This document shows positions 63,789-64,000 of a DNA stretch of 64,000 nt, one piece after another; positions within the stretch are counted from its first letter, which is position 1; each line of letters begins with the position of its first letter. The notes below the pieces were generated by a model. That model did not search any database. It was not told where the DNA came from and worked only from the letters and a program-made list of their open reading frames with translations. Source of the stretch: a virus; IMG/VR virus record IMGVR_UViG_3300032313_000668, positions 54,252 through 118,251 of that record; one strand, given 5' to 3'. The position numbers were made by a program, and so were the translations under genes.

Positions 63789-64000
63789 AGGTATAGCCTA
63801 TTGCTACGCTCGTGTGTCTACTCAGATGCAGGTAGAAGACGGCATGAGCCTGGGTGCGCAAGAAAAGCAGCTTATCTCTGCAGCTGAAGCAGCTGGCTAC
63901 ACCCCCGTGATTCTTCGAGAGGAAGGTCGTTCAGGTAAAAGTATATCTGGTCGTCCCATTCTCAAACAAGCTCTTGAGGATTTAGATGCAGGCAAAGCAC
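63781..64000 (+). CDS. serine recombinase, N-terminal part (runs off the window)
   Basis: 73 codons visible: AYCYARVSTQMQVEDGMSLG with the catalytic Ser in ARVST, and GRSGKSISGRPILKQAL, the resolvase/invertase catalytic domain. Whether it is a large phage integrase or a small resolvase depends on sequence beyond base 64000. Confidence 0.85.
   Translation, partial: MSEGIAYCYARVSTQMQVEDGMSLGAQEKQLISAAEAAGYTPVILREEGRSGKSISGRPILKQALEDLDAGKA

Noticed and set aside
1-64000. Insertion sequences or transposases
   Set aside because: No transposase, terminal inverted repeat pair or target duplication seen; the only recombinase is the serine enzyme at the right edge.

Overview
The window looks like part of a large tailed bacteriophage (or prophage) of an actinobacterium. 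A portal protein, an HiPIP-like cysteine protein and a 3120-residue virion protein lie together. Cell-wall lysis enzymes, nucleotide-metabolism genes, tRNAs and dozens of tiny overlapping genes surround them. The actinobacterial assignment rests on DUF3039 (53202-53441), a DUF7455-like protein (53434-53667), DUF3846, DUF6011 and ThyX, plus many small zinc-ribbon proteins typical of actinophages. Base composition is moderate in GC. No large terminase, major capsid or tail genes are visible, so the virion operon continues beyond base 1. The window ends inside a serine recombinase.

Layout. (1) 1-14357, minus strand: virion operon reading leftward (portal, HiPIP-like protein, giant polyvalent protein with a DnaQ-type exonuclease and a HipA-like kinase domain), joined by TAATG stop/start overlaps. 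(2) 14358-16740, plus strand: three short transcription cassettes, each with its own promoter and terminator. (3) 16744-37850, minus strand: a long field of small early-type genes. It includes a lysis cassette (holin-like, PG-binding, transglycosylase), a tyrosine phosphatase, a proteasome-beta/HslV-like Ntn hydrolase, a MoxR AAA+ ATPase with a VWA/HExxH partner, a YubB-like protein and a putative small terminase. It is punctuated by about 16 sigma70-like promoters. Many share a TGCAGGAAGG spacer, an upstream CGACACGCCGA box and an AACGACGAAAGG leader. (4) 38464-53667, mostly plus strand: glycosyltransferase, six peptidoglycan hydrolases, a B12-dependent ribonucleotide reductase, cobalamin adenosyltransferase, dCMP deaminase, NrdH redoxin, four tRNAs plus one tRNA-like element, methyltransferase and a beta-propeller glycosidase-like protein. 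(5) 53677-64000, both strands: secreted proteins, sugar nucleotidyltransferase, pyruvyltransferase, thermonuclease, NlpC/P60 protein under a CRP-like operator, a dispersed AACGGAATG element, ThyX and a serine recombinase.

How the parts fit. The dNTP genes (class II reductase, its cofactor-making adenosyltransferase, NrdH reductant, dCMP deaminase, ThyX) form a nearly self-contained deoxynucleotide supply that depends on cobalamin. Eight proteins that cut or bind cell wall suggest virion-borne and lysis enzymes for a thick actinobacterial envelope. The strongest candidates for new biology are the repeated composite promoter network, strand-polar short words confined to 15-35 kb, the phage proteasome-like peptidase with a TTG start that would expose the catalytic threonine, and the giant kinase/exonuclease protein. 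All functional calls are from reading the translated sequence; no database search was run.
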